Positions 47,944 through 57,300 of a stretch of 64,000 bases of DNA are shown piece by piece; position 1 is the first letter of the stretch; each line of letters opens with the position of its first letter. Source of the DNA: Streptomyces sp. NRRL S-455 (GTDB taxonomy: Bacteria; Actinomycetota; Actinomycetes; Streptomycetales; Streptomycetaceae); NCBI RefSeq assembly GCF_000717875.1, contig NZ_JOCT01000034.1:1-64000 (forward strand), in the 5' to 3' direction. The position numbers and the translations under genes were made by a program. Below the pieces are notes generated by a model that was not told the origin of the DNA, did not search any database, and saw nothing but the letters and a program-made list of their open reading frames with translations.

Positions 47944-49740
47944 TTGCGCGAGTTCAGCCTTCCGGCTTTGTACGAGGTCCCCGCGGACGGGAATCTGACC
48001 GACATCGTCCGCAGAAACGCCGCGCAGCACCCGGACGTCGCCGTCATCGCCCGCAAGGTCGGCGGCAGCTGGCAGGACGTCACGTCCACCACCTTCCTCG
48101 CCGAGGTGCACGCGGCCGCGAAGGGGCTGATCGCCGCCGGGGTCCAGCCGGGCGACCGGGTGGGGCTGATGTCCCGCACCCGCTACGAGTGGACGCTGCT
48201 GGACTTCGCGATCTGGAGCGCGGGTGCCGTGACCGTGCCGGTGTACGAGACCAGTTCGCCGGAGCAGGTGCAGTGGATCCTCGGCGACTCGGGCGCGACC
48301 GCGTGCATCGTGGAGTCGGAGGCACACGCCGCCGGTGTCGAGTCGGTGCGCGACGGGCTTCCCGCGCTCAAGCACGTCTGGCAGATCGACGGCGGCGGCC
48401 TCGACGAGCTGAGCCGGCTCGGCCAGGACGTCACCGACGAGACGATCGAGGAGCGCAGCTCGATCGCCAAGGCCGACGACCCGGCCACCATCGTCTACAC
48501 CTCGGGCACGACCGGCCGCCCCAAGGGGTGCGTGCTCACCCACCGCAGCTTCTTCGCCGAGTGCGGCAACATCGTGGAACGGCTGCGTCCGCTGTTCCGC
48601 ACGGGCGAGTGCTCGGTACTGCTCTTCCTGCCGCTGGCCCACGTCTTCGGGCGGCTGGTGCAGATCGCGCCCATGATGGCGCCGATCAAGCTCGGCTGCG
48701 TCCCGGACATCAAGAACCTCACCGACGAGCTTGCCTCCTTCCGGCCGACGCTGATCCTCGGCGTGCCGCGCGTCTTCGAGAAGGTCTACAACTCGGCGCG
48801 GGCCAAGGCACAGGCGGACGGCAAGGGCAAGATCTTCGACAAGGCCGCCGACACCGCGATCGCCTACAGCAAGGCGCTGGACACCCCGTCGGGCCCGTCC
48901 TTCGGCCTGAAGATCAAGCACAAGGCCTTCGACAAGCTCGTCTACAGCAAGCTCCGCGCGGTCCTCGGTGGCCGGGGCGAGTACGCCATCTCCGGCGGCG
49001 CGCCGCTGGGCGAGCGCCTCGGTCACTTCTTCCGCGGCATCGGCTTCACGGTCCTGGAGGGCTACGGCCTGACCGAGTCCTGCGCCGCCACCGCGTTCAA
49101 CCCCTGGGACCGGCAGAAGATCGGCACGGTCGGCCAGCCGCTGCCCGGCTCGGTGGTCCGGATCGCCGACGACGGCGAGGTGCTGCTGCACGGCGACCAC
49201 CTGTTCAAGGAGTACTGGAACAACCCCGGCGCGACCGCGGAGGCGCTGGCCGACGGCTGGTTCCACACCGGTGACATCGGCACCCTCGACGAGGACGGCT
49301 ACCTCCGGATCACCGGCCGCAAGAAGGAGATCATCGTCACCGCGGGCGGCAAGAACGTCGCCCCGGCCGTGATCGAGGACCGCATCCGGGCGCACGCACT
49401 GGTCGCGGAGTGCATGGTGGTGGGCGACGGGCGGCCGTTCGTGGGCGCGCTGATCACCATCGACGAGGAGTTCCTGGCCCGCTGGTGCGCGGACCGCGGC
49501 AAGCCGGCCGGTTCCACCGCGGCGTCGCTGTGCGAGGACCCGGACCTGCTGGCCGCGGTCCAGGCCGCGATCGACGACGGCAACGCCGCGGTGTCGAAGG
49601 CCGAGTCGGTGCGGAAGTTCCGCATCCTGTCCTCCCAGTTCACGGAGGACTCGGGCCACCTGACCCCGTCACTGAAGCTGAAGCGGAACGTGGTGGCGAA
49701 GGACTACGCGCACGAGATCGAGGCGATCTACGCGAAGTGA
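47944..49740 (+). CDS. Long-chain fatty acyl-CoA ligase
   Basis: 598 residues; adenylates fatty acids and forms acyl-CoA. AMP-binding P-loop YTSGTTGRPKGC (about 184-195), LPLAHVFGR (about 224-232), EGYGLTESCAATAFNPW (about 368-384), TGDIGTLDEDGYLRITGRKKEII (about 442-464) and the catalytic C-terminal Lys in LTPSLKLKRN (about 576-585) match the FAA1-like long-chain class. TTG 47944 has GAGGAG about 10 bp upstream and gives a family-like N-terminus. It ends before a perfect hairpin. Confidence 0.93.
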   Translation: MREFSLPALYEVPADGNLTDIVRRNAAQHPDVAVIARKVGGSWQDVTSTTFLAEVHAAAKGLIAAGVQPGDRVGLMSRTRYEWTLLDFAIWSAGAVTVPVYETSSPEQVQWILGDSGATACIVESEAHAAGVESVRDGLPALKHVWQIDGGGLDELSRLGQDVTDETIEERSSIAKADDPATIVYTSGTTGRPKGCVLTHRSFFAECGNIVERLRPLFRTGECSVLLFLPLAHVFGRLVQIAPMMAPIKLGCVPDIKNLTDELASFRPTLILGVPRVFEKVYNSARAKAQADGKGKIFDKAADTAIAYSKALDTPSGPSFGLKIKHKAFDKLVYSKLRAVLGGRGEYAISGGAPLGERLGHFFRGIGFTVLEGYGLTESCAATAFNPWDRQKIGTVGQPLPGSVVRIADDGEVLLHGDHLFKEYWNNPGATAEALADGWFHTGDIGTLDEDGYLRITGRKKEIIVTAGGKNVAPAVIEDRIRAHALVAECMVVGDGRPFVGALITIDEEFLARWCADRGKPAGSTAASLCEDPDLLAAVQAAIDDGNAAVSKAESVRKFRILSSQFTEDSGHLTPSLKLKRNVVAKDYAHEIEAIYAK

Positions 49741-49746
49741 CCGGAT

Positions 49747-49780
49747 GCCGTCCTCGCGTCGTGATCGGCGCGAGGACGGC
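49747..49780. terminator. Bidirectional terminator, 12-bp perfect stem
   Basis: GCCGTCCTCGCG (49747-49758) and CGCGAGGACGGC (49769-49780) around a 10-nt loop, between the convergent ligase and esterase genes. Confidence 0.88.
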
Positions 49781-49787
49781 ACGGCAC

Positions 49788-50708
49788 CTATGCCTTGCTC
49801 TTCAGCCAGGCGACGACGCGGTCGTACACGCCCGGCTCGCTCAGCAGGGAGCCGCCGTGCGCGGACCCGGCGACGACCTGCGTCTGGATCCGGCCGCTGG
49901 GCACCCCCTTGTCCTCGGCCGTGGCCTTCAGGTCGGTGGAGTGCACGGGCGGCACGAAGTCGTCCTCGGAGTGGATCAGGTACATCGGGGCGTCGGCCGG
50001 GTCGACCCAGTTCTTGGAGACCATGCTGCGCCAGGTGTCCCAGCAGGAGGGGTGGAGCGTGGTCGAGGTGTCGCCGGAGTCGGGGTAGCAGCGGGCGAGG
50101 ATGGCCGAGTTGTCGCGGAGTTTGCGCTTCTTGGCGTCGGTGGAGGTGTTGCCGTCGTTCCACGCCCGGTAGGGCGAGGCGACGGGCGAGAGGGCGACCA
50201 CGCCCTTGAGCCGCAGGGCGCCCGCGCCGTGCGTCGCCGCGTCGGTGGCGAGCTGGCCGCCGGCCGAGGAGCCGAGGAGCAGCACACGGTCCGGGTCGAC
50301 GTCGAAATCGGCGGCGTGCGAACGGATCCAGGCGACGGCGTCCGCGACGTCGTCGCGCTGGGCCGGCCAGGCGGCCTCGAAGTTGAGCCGGTACCTGATG
50401 GCGAACACCTGGAAGCCCTCGGCCGCGAAGCGCTCCGCCGAGGAGGACCAGTCGGTCTGGTGGTACCAGTAGCCGCCGTGGATCAGAACCAGCGCGGGCT
50501 TTGGCCCGGAGCTGCTCGCGTTCCAATGGGCGTCGAGGGTCTGCCGGGCGTGGGTGCCGTACTTGTGGGTGGCCTTCGTGGCTCCGGCCTGCACTTCCTG
50601 CGTCGTGCGGGCACCCTGAGCGGCCGGAGCCGTCGTCGCGGTGGTGGAGAGGGCGGCGGCGCCGGCCACGGTGAGGGCGGCGAGCGCGGGCAGCAGTAAG
50701 CGGCGCAT
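49788..50708 (-). CDS. Secreted alpha/beta hydrolase (esterase/lipase)
   Basis: 306 residues. A Sec signal peptide (MRRLLLPALAALTVAGAAA, cleavage about residue 30) precedes an HSL-like fold: oxyanion motif LVLIHGGYWYHQTDW (about 73-87), nucleophile in LLLGSSAGGQLA (about 144-155), acid Asp in SEDDFVPP (about 247-254) and His in GSAHGGSL (about 281-288). Extracellular ester hydrolase of unknown substrate. It is the most downstream minus-strand gene of the secreted group but is set off by a strong terminator at 50744-50788, so it is likely its own unit. Confidence 0.87.
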   Translation of the reverse strand: MRRLLLPALAALTVAGAAALSTTATTAPAAQGARTTQEVQAGATKATHKYGTHARQTLDAHWNASSSGPKPALVLIHGGYWYHQTDWSSSAERFAAEGFQVFAIRYRLNFEAAWPAQRDDVADAVAWIRSHAADFDVDPDRVLLLGSSAGGQLATDAATHGAGALRLKGVVALSPVASPYRAWNDGNTSTDAKKRKLRDNSAILARCYPDSGDTSTTLHPSCWDTWRSMVSKNWVDPADAPMYLIHSEDDFVPPVHSTDLKATAEDKGVPSGRIQTQVVAGSAHGGSLLSEPGVYDRVVAWLKSKA

Positions 50709-50743
50709 GGGTGTGTGCTTCCAGACGAAGAAGAGGGGGGTGG

Positions 50744-50788
50744 ACGGCCGGTCCGGCGACGGCTGGGAGCTGCCGCCGGACCGGCCGT
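50744..50788 (-). terminator. Terminator with 15-bp perfect stem after the FG-GAP gene
   Basis: ACGGCCGGTCCGGCG (50744-50758) and CGCCGGACCGGCCGT (50774-50788). It lies between the FG-GAP gene and the esterase gene on the minus strand. Confidence 0.88.
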
Positions 50789-50811
50789 GATGCGGCCGGG
50801 ACCTCGGCGCG

Positions 50812-52989
50812 TCAGCGGATCACGGAGCCGAACGTCTCACCGGCCGCGGGCAGGCCGCCCGTGCCCGGCTGGAACGTGGTGACCGGCTGGGTGCCGCCGC
50901 TGAGGACGTTGCCCCACGGCACGGCGTGCGCGGAGCCGTGAGAGACGGGCCCGTTGGGCAGACCGAGGTAGAGCTCGGAACCGGTGGCGTGCAGGGCCGT
51001 GCCCACCTTCTGCCCGTTGGCCAGGGCACCGGGGATGCCGAACTTGCCCGGGTACACCGTGTTGATGAAGGCGCCGTTGGTCAGGCTGAAGGTGTAGACC
51101 GTGCCGCCGTCGGTCGCGCCGGTGCTGTCCTCGCCGGGCACGCCCACCGCGAGCAGCGTGTTCTGCGCGGTGCTGACCGCGCCCGGGGCGGTGTTCACGG
51201 CCGACAGGGACTGGGCGAAGTTGTCATTGGCCTCGGTGGCGCCCGGGACGCCGGTGGCGCCCTGGTAGATGCCGGAGATCTGGGTGAACCCGGAGGCGGT
51301 GAGACGGAAGGTGTCGACGCGGCCCGCGTTGGCCGTCTGGGAGCCGTCCTCGCCCGGCGAGCCGACGGCCAGGATCGACTCGGTGCCGTTCGCGGAGGCG
51401 CCTGCCCGGTACTGCGCCAGGGCCAGCGACGCGCCGAACCGGTCGTCGGCCTCCGCGCCACCCTCGACGGTGTCGAGGTCCTGGTCGAGACCGGTCACGC
51501 CGGTCGGCAGCTTGTCGGCGTTGAGGGTGTGGCTGAACAGGGAGACACCACCGGCGGCGGCCAGCGTGCCGATGGCCTCGCCCGGGGCGCCCACCACGAG
51601 GTGCTGCGGCGAACCGGCGAGGGAGGAGCCGAACTTGTCGCCCGCCTCCATCGCACCCGGCACGCCCGACTTGTCCTGGTGGATCAGGACGTTGGTGGTG
51701 CCGGTGCCTCGCACGTAGATGACCCCGCCCGCGTCGGTCGCGCCCCCGGCGGCGTCCTCGCCGGGCGCTCCGACGGCCAGGTACGGCTCACCGGAGAGCG
51801 TGGTGCCGGCGACGAGGGCGGCGCCGAACTGGTCGCCGGACTCGGACCCCATGGAGGCGAGAGCACCGCTGCCGGAGCCCTGTTCCAGGCTGACGGCCGC
51901 CTTGCCGGTGGTCAGCCCCGCCGGGGCGCCGTAGAGGACGTTGACCATGCCGGCGTCAGAGGCCGTTCCCAGGTCCTCGGACGGGGCGCCGACGACGAGG
52001 TCGGTGCAGCCGTCGAGGTTGTGGTCGAACGTGGCGAGCGAGGAGCCGAACCGGTCCTTCGCCTCCGAGCCGCCCGGCACCGCCTCGAGGTCCTGGGTGA
52101 TCTCGGCGGTGCCCTTGCCGCCGCCGTACACGACCCGGACCAGCCCCGCGCCCGCGTCGCCGCCGACGGCCGCGTCGGGGTCGGCGACGGCGGTGTCGCG
52201 GACGCCGTCGCAGTTGAAGTCGGTGATGCGGGCCGCGGCCGTCCTGGTCTGCACCCAGGCGGCCAGGTCGTCGACCCGGGCGGCGATGCCACCGGTGCGG
52301 GTCTCGGTATCGGCGATACCGAAGCAACCACCCTGATAGGAGCGGCTGCTGAGGGCGACCAGCTGATGCGTGCCGCCCGCCGCCCGGACCAGGGGACCGC
52401 CGGTGTCGCCCATGCAGGCGGACACGCCGTCCTTGCCGGTGACCGTGGCCGTGGTGGCGGTGGCGGCGTTCACGGAGAACGTACCGGTGTGCAGGTTCAG
52501 GGGCGCCCACTCGGTCTTGCTGCGGCCGTACGCGGCGAGCTTCAGGTCCTCGCCGGCCGCGGGCGCCGTGGTGGCCAGGGCGATCGGAGCGACACCGGTG
52601 ACCGGGCGGTCGAGTCGGGCCAGCACCACGTCCCGGTCCGTGCGGGGCACCAGCTCGACGACCTCGCGGACCGCGCCGGTGGAGCTGGTGAGATCGGAGC
52701 GGCCGATGGTGGCGGTGGTCTTCCGCTGCGGCTTGCCGGCCGGCACCGCGAGGCCGGCGGCGGGGTTGTCGACGAAGCAACTGGCTGCGGTCATCAGCCA
52801 CTCGGCGCCGACCAGGGCTCCGGAGCAGCCGCGGTGATGGTCACCGACGATGACCTGTGCCGCGTAGGCGTAGGTGGTCTCGGAGGCAGGTGTCGAGGGT
52901 CCGGTGACGGCGGCGGCCGGGACGGCGCCGCACATCAGCAGGGAGGCGCCCAGTGCGGCCAGGCGCACGGGTCTGGAGTGGTGTGTCAC
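50812..52989 (-). CDS. Secreted S1 pseudoprotease with FG-GAP repeats
   Basis: 725 residues. A signal peptide (about 1-28) is followed by a trypsin-like domain (about 40-240). The catalytic-His segment reads MTAASCF where active enzymes have TAAHC, and the nucleophile segment reads GDTGGPLV instead of GDSGGPLV; Asp is kept in DVVLARLD. So His and Ser are both replaced and the fold is probably not a classic protease. From about 250 to the end, some seven integrin-like FG-GAP units recur (DFNCDGVRDTAVADPDA, VGAPGED-type turns). Likely an extracellular binding protein. GTG 52989 follows AAGGAAC; 44 bp downstream of the small secreted protein gene. Confidence 0.82.
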   Translation of the reverse strand: MTHHSRPVRLAALGASLLMCGAVPAAAVTGPSTPASETTYAYAAQVIVGDHHRGCSGALVGAEWLMTAASCFVDNPAAGLAVPAGKPQRKTTATIGRSDLTSSTGAVREVVELVPRTDRDVVLARLDRPVTGVAPIALATTAPAAGEDLKLAAYGRSKTEWAPLNLHTGTFSVNAATATTATVTGKDGVSACMGDTGGPLVRAAGGTHQLVALSSRSYQGGCFGIADTETRTGGIAARVDDLAAWVQTRTAAARITDFNCDGVRDTAVADPDAAVGGDAGAGLVRVVYGGGKGTAEITQDLEAVPGGSEAKDRFGSSLATFDHNLDGCTDLVVGAPSEDLGTASDAGMVNVLYGAPAGLTTGKAAVSLEQGSGSGALASMGSESGDQFGAALVAGTTLSGEPYLAVGAPGEDAAGGATDAGGVIYVRGTGTTNVLIHQDKSGVPGAMEAGDKFGSSLAGSPQHLVVGAPGEAIGTLAAAGGVSLFSHTLNADKLPTGVTGLDQDLDTVEGGAEADDRFGASLALAQYRAGASANGTESILAVGSPGEDGSQTANAGRVDTFRLTASGFTQISGIYQGATGVPGATEANDNFAQSLSAVNTAPGAVSTAQNTLLAVGVPGEDSTGATDGGTVYTFSLTNGAFINTVYPGKFGIPGALANGQKVGTALHATGSELYLGLPNGPVSHGSAHAVPWGNVLSGGTQPVTTFQPGTGGLPAAGETFGSVIR

Positions 52990-53033
52990 GTGGTTCCTTG
53001 ATGAAAGATCCGGCAGGGGCGGTCGGCTGATCG

Positions 53034-53576
53034 CTACTTGGACGTCCTGATCTCCACGAGCACGTGCCGGCGGCCCTGCTCGTCGTTGCCCTCGCCGACC
53101 GGGGTCCAGGTGTTCTTCTCGATGTCGAACGACTTCTTCTCGTTGCCGACGGTCATGTCGACCTCGGTCGTGTAGTCGTTGCCCCTGATCGCGTAGACGG
53201 CGGGGATCTCCATGGTCAGCCAGCCGGAGGTGCCCACGACCTTGAAGCAGATCCTGGCCTTCTCGCGTGCCGTCACCTCCAGCAGGCCGGGCCCGCTCGC
53301 GCAGTCGGCGAGCGTGATGTGGCCGTCGCCGCGCTTGAGGACGATGCCCTGCTCCTGGAGGATCTTGTCGGCCTGCGGGTGGTTGAAGTCCTCCACGGCG
53401 TAGCCGGGGGCTTCGTCGACCACCGGGGTGACCGCCCCGGACCTGGTGTCCTGCCCGGCGGGTGCCCCGCCCGCCACCGCGCACCACGCCAGTGTGCCTG
53501 CGGCCACCGCCGCGAGGGCAGTGCCGATGTGTCTCTTACGGTGTGATCCCGCCGATATCACGGCATGCTTCCTCAT
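53034..53576 (-). CDS. Small secreted protein of unknown function
   Basis: 180 residues. A signal peptide with a basic start (MRKHAVISAGSHRKRH) and a hydrophobic core (about 17-36) ends near ala-rich GGAPAG. The mature part has YAVEDFNHPQADKILQEQGIVLKRGDGHITLADC and two cysteines, one in the ADCASGPG turn and one in ARICFKV, that may pair. It ends VLVEIRTSK. I do not recognise a family. It sits 10 bp after the barstar gene stop and 44 bp before the pseudoprotease gene, so the toxin operon may continue through it. Confidence 0.75.
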   Translation of the reverse strand: MRKHAVISAGSHRKRHIGTALAAVAAGTLAWCAVAGGAPAGQDTRSGAVTPVVDEAPGYAVEDFNHPQADKILQEQGIVLKRGDGHITLADCASGPGLLEVTAREKARICFKVVGTSGWLTMEIPAVYAIRGNDYTTEVDMTVGNEKKSFDIEKNTWTPVGEGNDEQGRRHVLVEIRTSK

Positions 53577-53586
53577 CGATATCCGC

Positions 53587-54330
53587 TCACTCGCTTGCTC
53601 GGTTTTCCTCTGGTGTCACTGCCACGCCGTGCTCCTGGAACGCGGACACCACGGCATCGGTGAACTCGTTTCCCAAGGCATGACGCGAAGAGGCGAAATC
53701 ACGCCACACCAGGCGAAATGGGGGAGCGTGTTCCCGCTGTGCGGTCCGCAGGCAGTCGATAAGCCCACCGTGACTCGATCCGAAATATCCGCCGACTCCA
53801 TTGACTGCTTCTCCCAATGCGCAGAAGAAGGCGTCCCTGGTAGTGATCCAGGTGCCGTCCAGGAAGACCGTTTCCCGGGTTTCGTAGCGAGTCGCCCGTT
53901 TGCCCGAGGTGAACCAGGCGGTCTGCGCGACGTGCAGCCAGCTCCCGTGCCATTCGGATGGCTGCCGGGCCCAATCACCGCGCTCGACGCCCTCCGCCCA
54001 CTTCTTCCAGATCTCCCCGGCCTTCGGGTACTCGCACGTGTATCCGAAGAAGTCCACATCGGGGTAATTTCCGGGGCCCACCTCCGGCACTTCACGGGAG
54101 GCTCTCTCCACCCTCCCCAGGTAGTACTTCCCGATTGGCTCCTCGTTCCGGTCGACGACCTGGAGCTCCGTTCCCTCGGACTTCCTCCGGGTGATCTCCA
54201 TTCGGTGGACCCTGACGAAGGTGAACCTCTGCGCTGTCCCCAGGTCCTGATCCACGAAGAAGTCTCGAATGTCCTCCGCTGTCAGCAGGACATCGCCGGA
54301 CTCCTCGTCGACCAGTCGGTACGAAATCAT
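53587..54330 (-). CDS. Barstar-domain immunity protein
   Basis: About 247 residues. The C-terminal ~95 residues follow the barstar pattern: LDGTWITTRDAFFCALGEAVNG, then GGYFGSSHGGLIDCLRTAQ, PPFRLVWRDFASSRHALG and FTDAVVSAFQEHGVAVT. Barstar's Asp39 equivalent is kept in LIDCL; the Asp35 position is Gly. The first 150 residues are an unrecognised N-terminal region. ATG 54330 is preferred: AGGGA lies 9 bp upstream, whereas it abuts the ATG at 54339. It is directly downstream of the toxin, which ends in a barnase-like domain, so it should neutralise that RNase. Confidence 0.78.
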   Translation of the reverse strand: MISYRLVDEESGDVLLTAEDIRDFFVDQDLGTAQRFTFVRVHRMEITRRKSEGTELQVVDRNEEPIGKYYLGRVERASREVPEVGPGNYPDVDFFGYTCEYPKAGEIWKKWAEGVERGDWARQPSEWHGSWLHVAQTAWFTSGKRATRYETRETVFLDGTWITTRDAFFCALGEAVNGVGGYFGSSHGGLIDCLRTAQREHAPPFRLVWRDFASSRHALGNEFTDAVVSAFQEHGVAVTPEENRASE

Positions 54331-54342
54331 GCCACCCATTCC

Positions 54343-57300
54343 CTAACGCTTCTTCCGCCAGCCCCAGTCAGGGAAATGCGGGGCAGTGAATCGCTGAATC
54401 TTCCGATAATGGGTCGACGTCCATCCGATGATCTCAATTCCGTTCTTCTTCATGACCAGAATCCTGTCAGTTTCTTTTCCGCCCGGAACCCGGTACTCGA
54501 GGGCGCCCTTCCATTTCGGATGCTCGATTCCCTTGTAGACGTCGTGCGACACGAGCATGCCCTGCTTGTACAAGTCGTAGGCCGCAGCGATGTTGTTGCT
54601 CATCCCGTCGGGCAAGGCATCCGACAAGCGCCCGTTGGGGCACCGGTCGTTGTGCACGAGGACCGGGGTGGAACCGGCCACCACGTAGTACGTGGGGATG
54701 TCGGCGATCGTCAGATTGTGGACGCGCTGGTCCTTCACGGCCCAGGAATTCACCGAGGTGACCGGTACCCGCGCACCTGCCGACGTCCTCAGCGCTGTAC
54801 CGGCGTCGAGTCGCGCCGCCTCACGCCAGGCGCCGGTGGCGCCTTCTGTCCAGAAACGGTGCTTGTCCGTGGCGGTCACCGTCGCCGACGGTCCGGGGCC
54901 GTGCGCCGGTACGGTGACCCGCACGAGCTTCTTCTCGCCCCGGCTGGTGATCGTCGCCTCGACCGGCTCGACCCGTGTGCGGCCCGAGTCGGGGTCGGTG
55001 GCCAGCACCCGGTCGCCGACGCGGACGTCCTCGATCGCCTTGGTCCGGCCGTCCCCCAGCAGTACCCGGGTGCCCGGGACGAAGCTGCTCTTCTGGCAGG
55101 GCAGCTTCTTGAGCAGCTTGAGCTTGAGTGCGCCGAGGGCCAGGTCGTCCAGACACCTGACCGACTTGGTGGTGAGGCACTTCTCGATCTCCTCGGCGCC
55201 CACGAACCAGGCGATCAGGCGGTCGAGGTACGTGCTGGTGATGCAGCCCATCCCCCCGCCGCCGTCGGCACCGCAGACCAGGAGGGTTTCACCCGGCTTC
55301 AGGTCCCCCTCCGACATGAGACTGTGCCGGACGCTCACCAGCCGCTTTTCCAGAGTCCTGCGGAGCTCGTCGTCTGACAGGGGCTTGCTGGCCTCCTGGG
55401 CCTCCTGCTTGATCTGGGCCTTCAGTTCCGCCACGAGTTTGTCGGCGGCGGTCTTCATGGCCTCCGTCTCGGCCTTGGCGGCCGCCGCGGCGTCCTTGCC
55501 CGCTGCCTCCTCGGCGAGGCCGGCCTGGTAGGAGGCGAGTCCGGCCTGATAGGCGTAGTCCCCGGCGACAGCGGCGGAGTGCTGGGCGCGTTCCGCCGAA
55601 CGGGCCGCCGACCTGGCGTCCTGCCGGGCGGCCGCCGCCGCGTTCCTGGCCGTCCTGGCGGATTCGGCGGCCTGGTCGGCGGACTTCTGAGCCTGGTCGG
55701 CGGACTTGTCGGCCTCCTTGGCGTAGGTGTCCGCCTGCGCGGCGGACTTCTTGGCCCTGTCGGCCCACTCGACGGCCTTGGCGGCGTCCTTGCGGGCTTC
55801 CGCGGCCACCTTCTGGGCCTCGGCGGCGTCCTTGTGGGCGAGGTGCGCCGACTTGTAGGCGGCCTTCAGCAGGACGCTGACCTCGGCGATGTGGGCGGCG
55901 GCGTTGGCGTCGCGCTGCCGTGCCTTGTGCACTCCGACGTCCAGGAAGCTGCGCAGCCCGGACGGCGGTCCGGACAGCGCGGCTTGTGCCGCGGCCTGGA
56001 CCTCGGGGCCGCCGGCGGCGAGGGCTTGGGTCACCGCCACGCGGTCGTCGTCCTCACGGGCCTGGTGCTGCCCGGTCTCCAGGAAGTGCGCCACGTCCGC
56101 CGCGGTACCGTCCAGGGCCTTGCTCGCGGCGGCCTTGACACCGGGGCCGCCCTGGGCGGCGATCCTGGCGACGGCGACCCGGTCGTCGTCCTCCTTGCCC
56201 GGGTAGGCGCGGGTGCGCAGGAACTCCCTCACCCGGTCGATCGGTTGGTCGAGCGCTTCCAGAGCGGCCTGCTGCTGGGCGGGGACCGTGGTGGTCGCGG
56301 CGATGTGCGCCACGCTGGCGCGGTCGTCCTGCTCCAGGGCCACGGTCAGCCTGGCGCGGACGAACTCGGCGACGTCCTCGTCGGTGCCCGACAGGGCGGT
56401 CTCGGCGGCGTCCCGTACCCAGTTTCCGCCACTGCTCAGCAAGTTGACCGCGGCCTGTCGCCCCTTGGCGGCCGTGACCGCCGGGTCCGAGGCCGCCGCG
56501 GCCTCGGTGATCAGCTTCTGAGTGGCGGCGGTGAGCTGCTGGCGGTGTCCGATCTCGTAGGCGGCGGTGGCCTTCCGGGCCTCATGGGCCCGTCGGGCCT
56601 CCTCGGCCGCCAGGACCTCCTCGTCCCGCTGCTGGGCCAGTCTCTCGGCGTCGGCCTTGCGGGCCAGCTCCACCACGGCCGAAGCCTGCTCGGCCGCCTT
56701 CAGCGCGTTGTCGGCGGCCCCGGTGGCCCCGTTCGCGGCAGCGGTGGCCTCCTTGGCGGCGTCCACCGCCTCGCTCGCATTGTCGGCGGCCAGGTTGGCC
56801 GCCGTCGCCGCGGCCGTCGCGTGCGCGGCGGCGTCATTGGCCGCGTCCCGCGACTGCCGGGCGGCCTTGGCGGCCTGATTGGCGTTGACCTGGGCGGCGT
56901 TGGCGGCTCGAGTGGCCTGGTCGGCGAGCCGCTTGGCGCGGGCCGCCGCGGCGGCCGCCTCGTCGCTCTTGGCCCCCGCCTCACCGGCCCAGTGACCGGC
57001 GTCGGCGGCAGCAGCGGCGGCGGCAGCGGCGTTGACGCCCGCGCTGGCCGCGGCCGAGGCCGCCTTCGCCGCGTTGTCGGCGGCGATGCCGGCCTGGTCG
57101 GCCGCGTCCGCCGCCTTCCGAGCCCCCGAGGCGGCGGCGTTGGCCTTGTCCGCGGCCTTCCGTGCCTCGTGGGCCCGAGCGGCGTCAGCCGCCGTCGCGG
57201 CGGCCGCGGATCTGGCCGCGGAGGCGGCGTTGCCGGCCCTGCTGGCGGCATAGGCGGCCTGAGCTGCGGCAGTGGCGGCCACTCGTGCCGTGGCGTTCGC

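Noticed and set aside
54830..55100. Intein splicing element in the toxin
   Set aside because: It is a HINT domain at the end of a toxin stalk, followed by a toxin tip, not an intein within a host protein.
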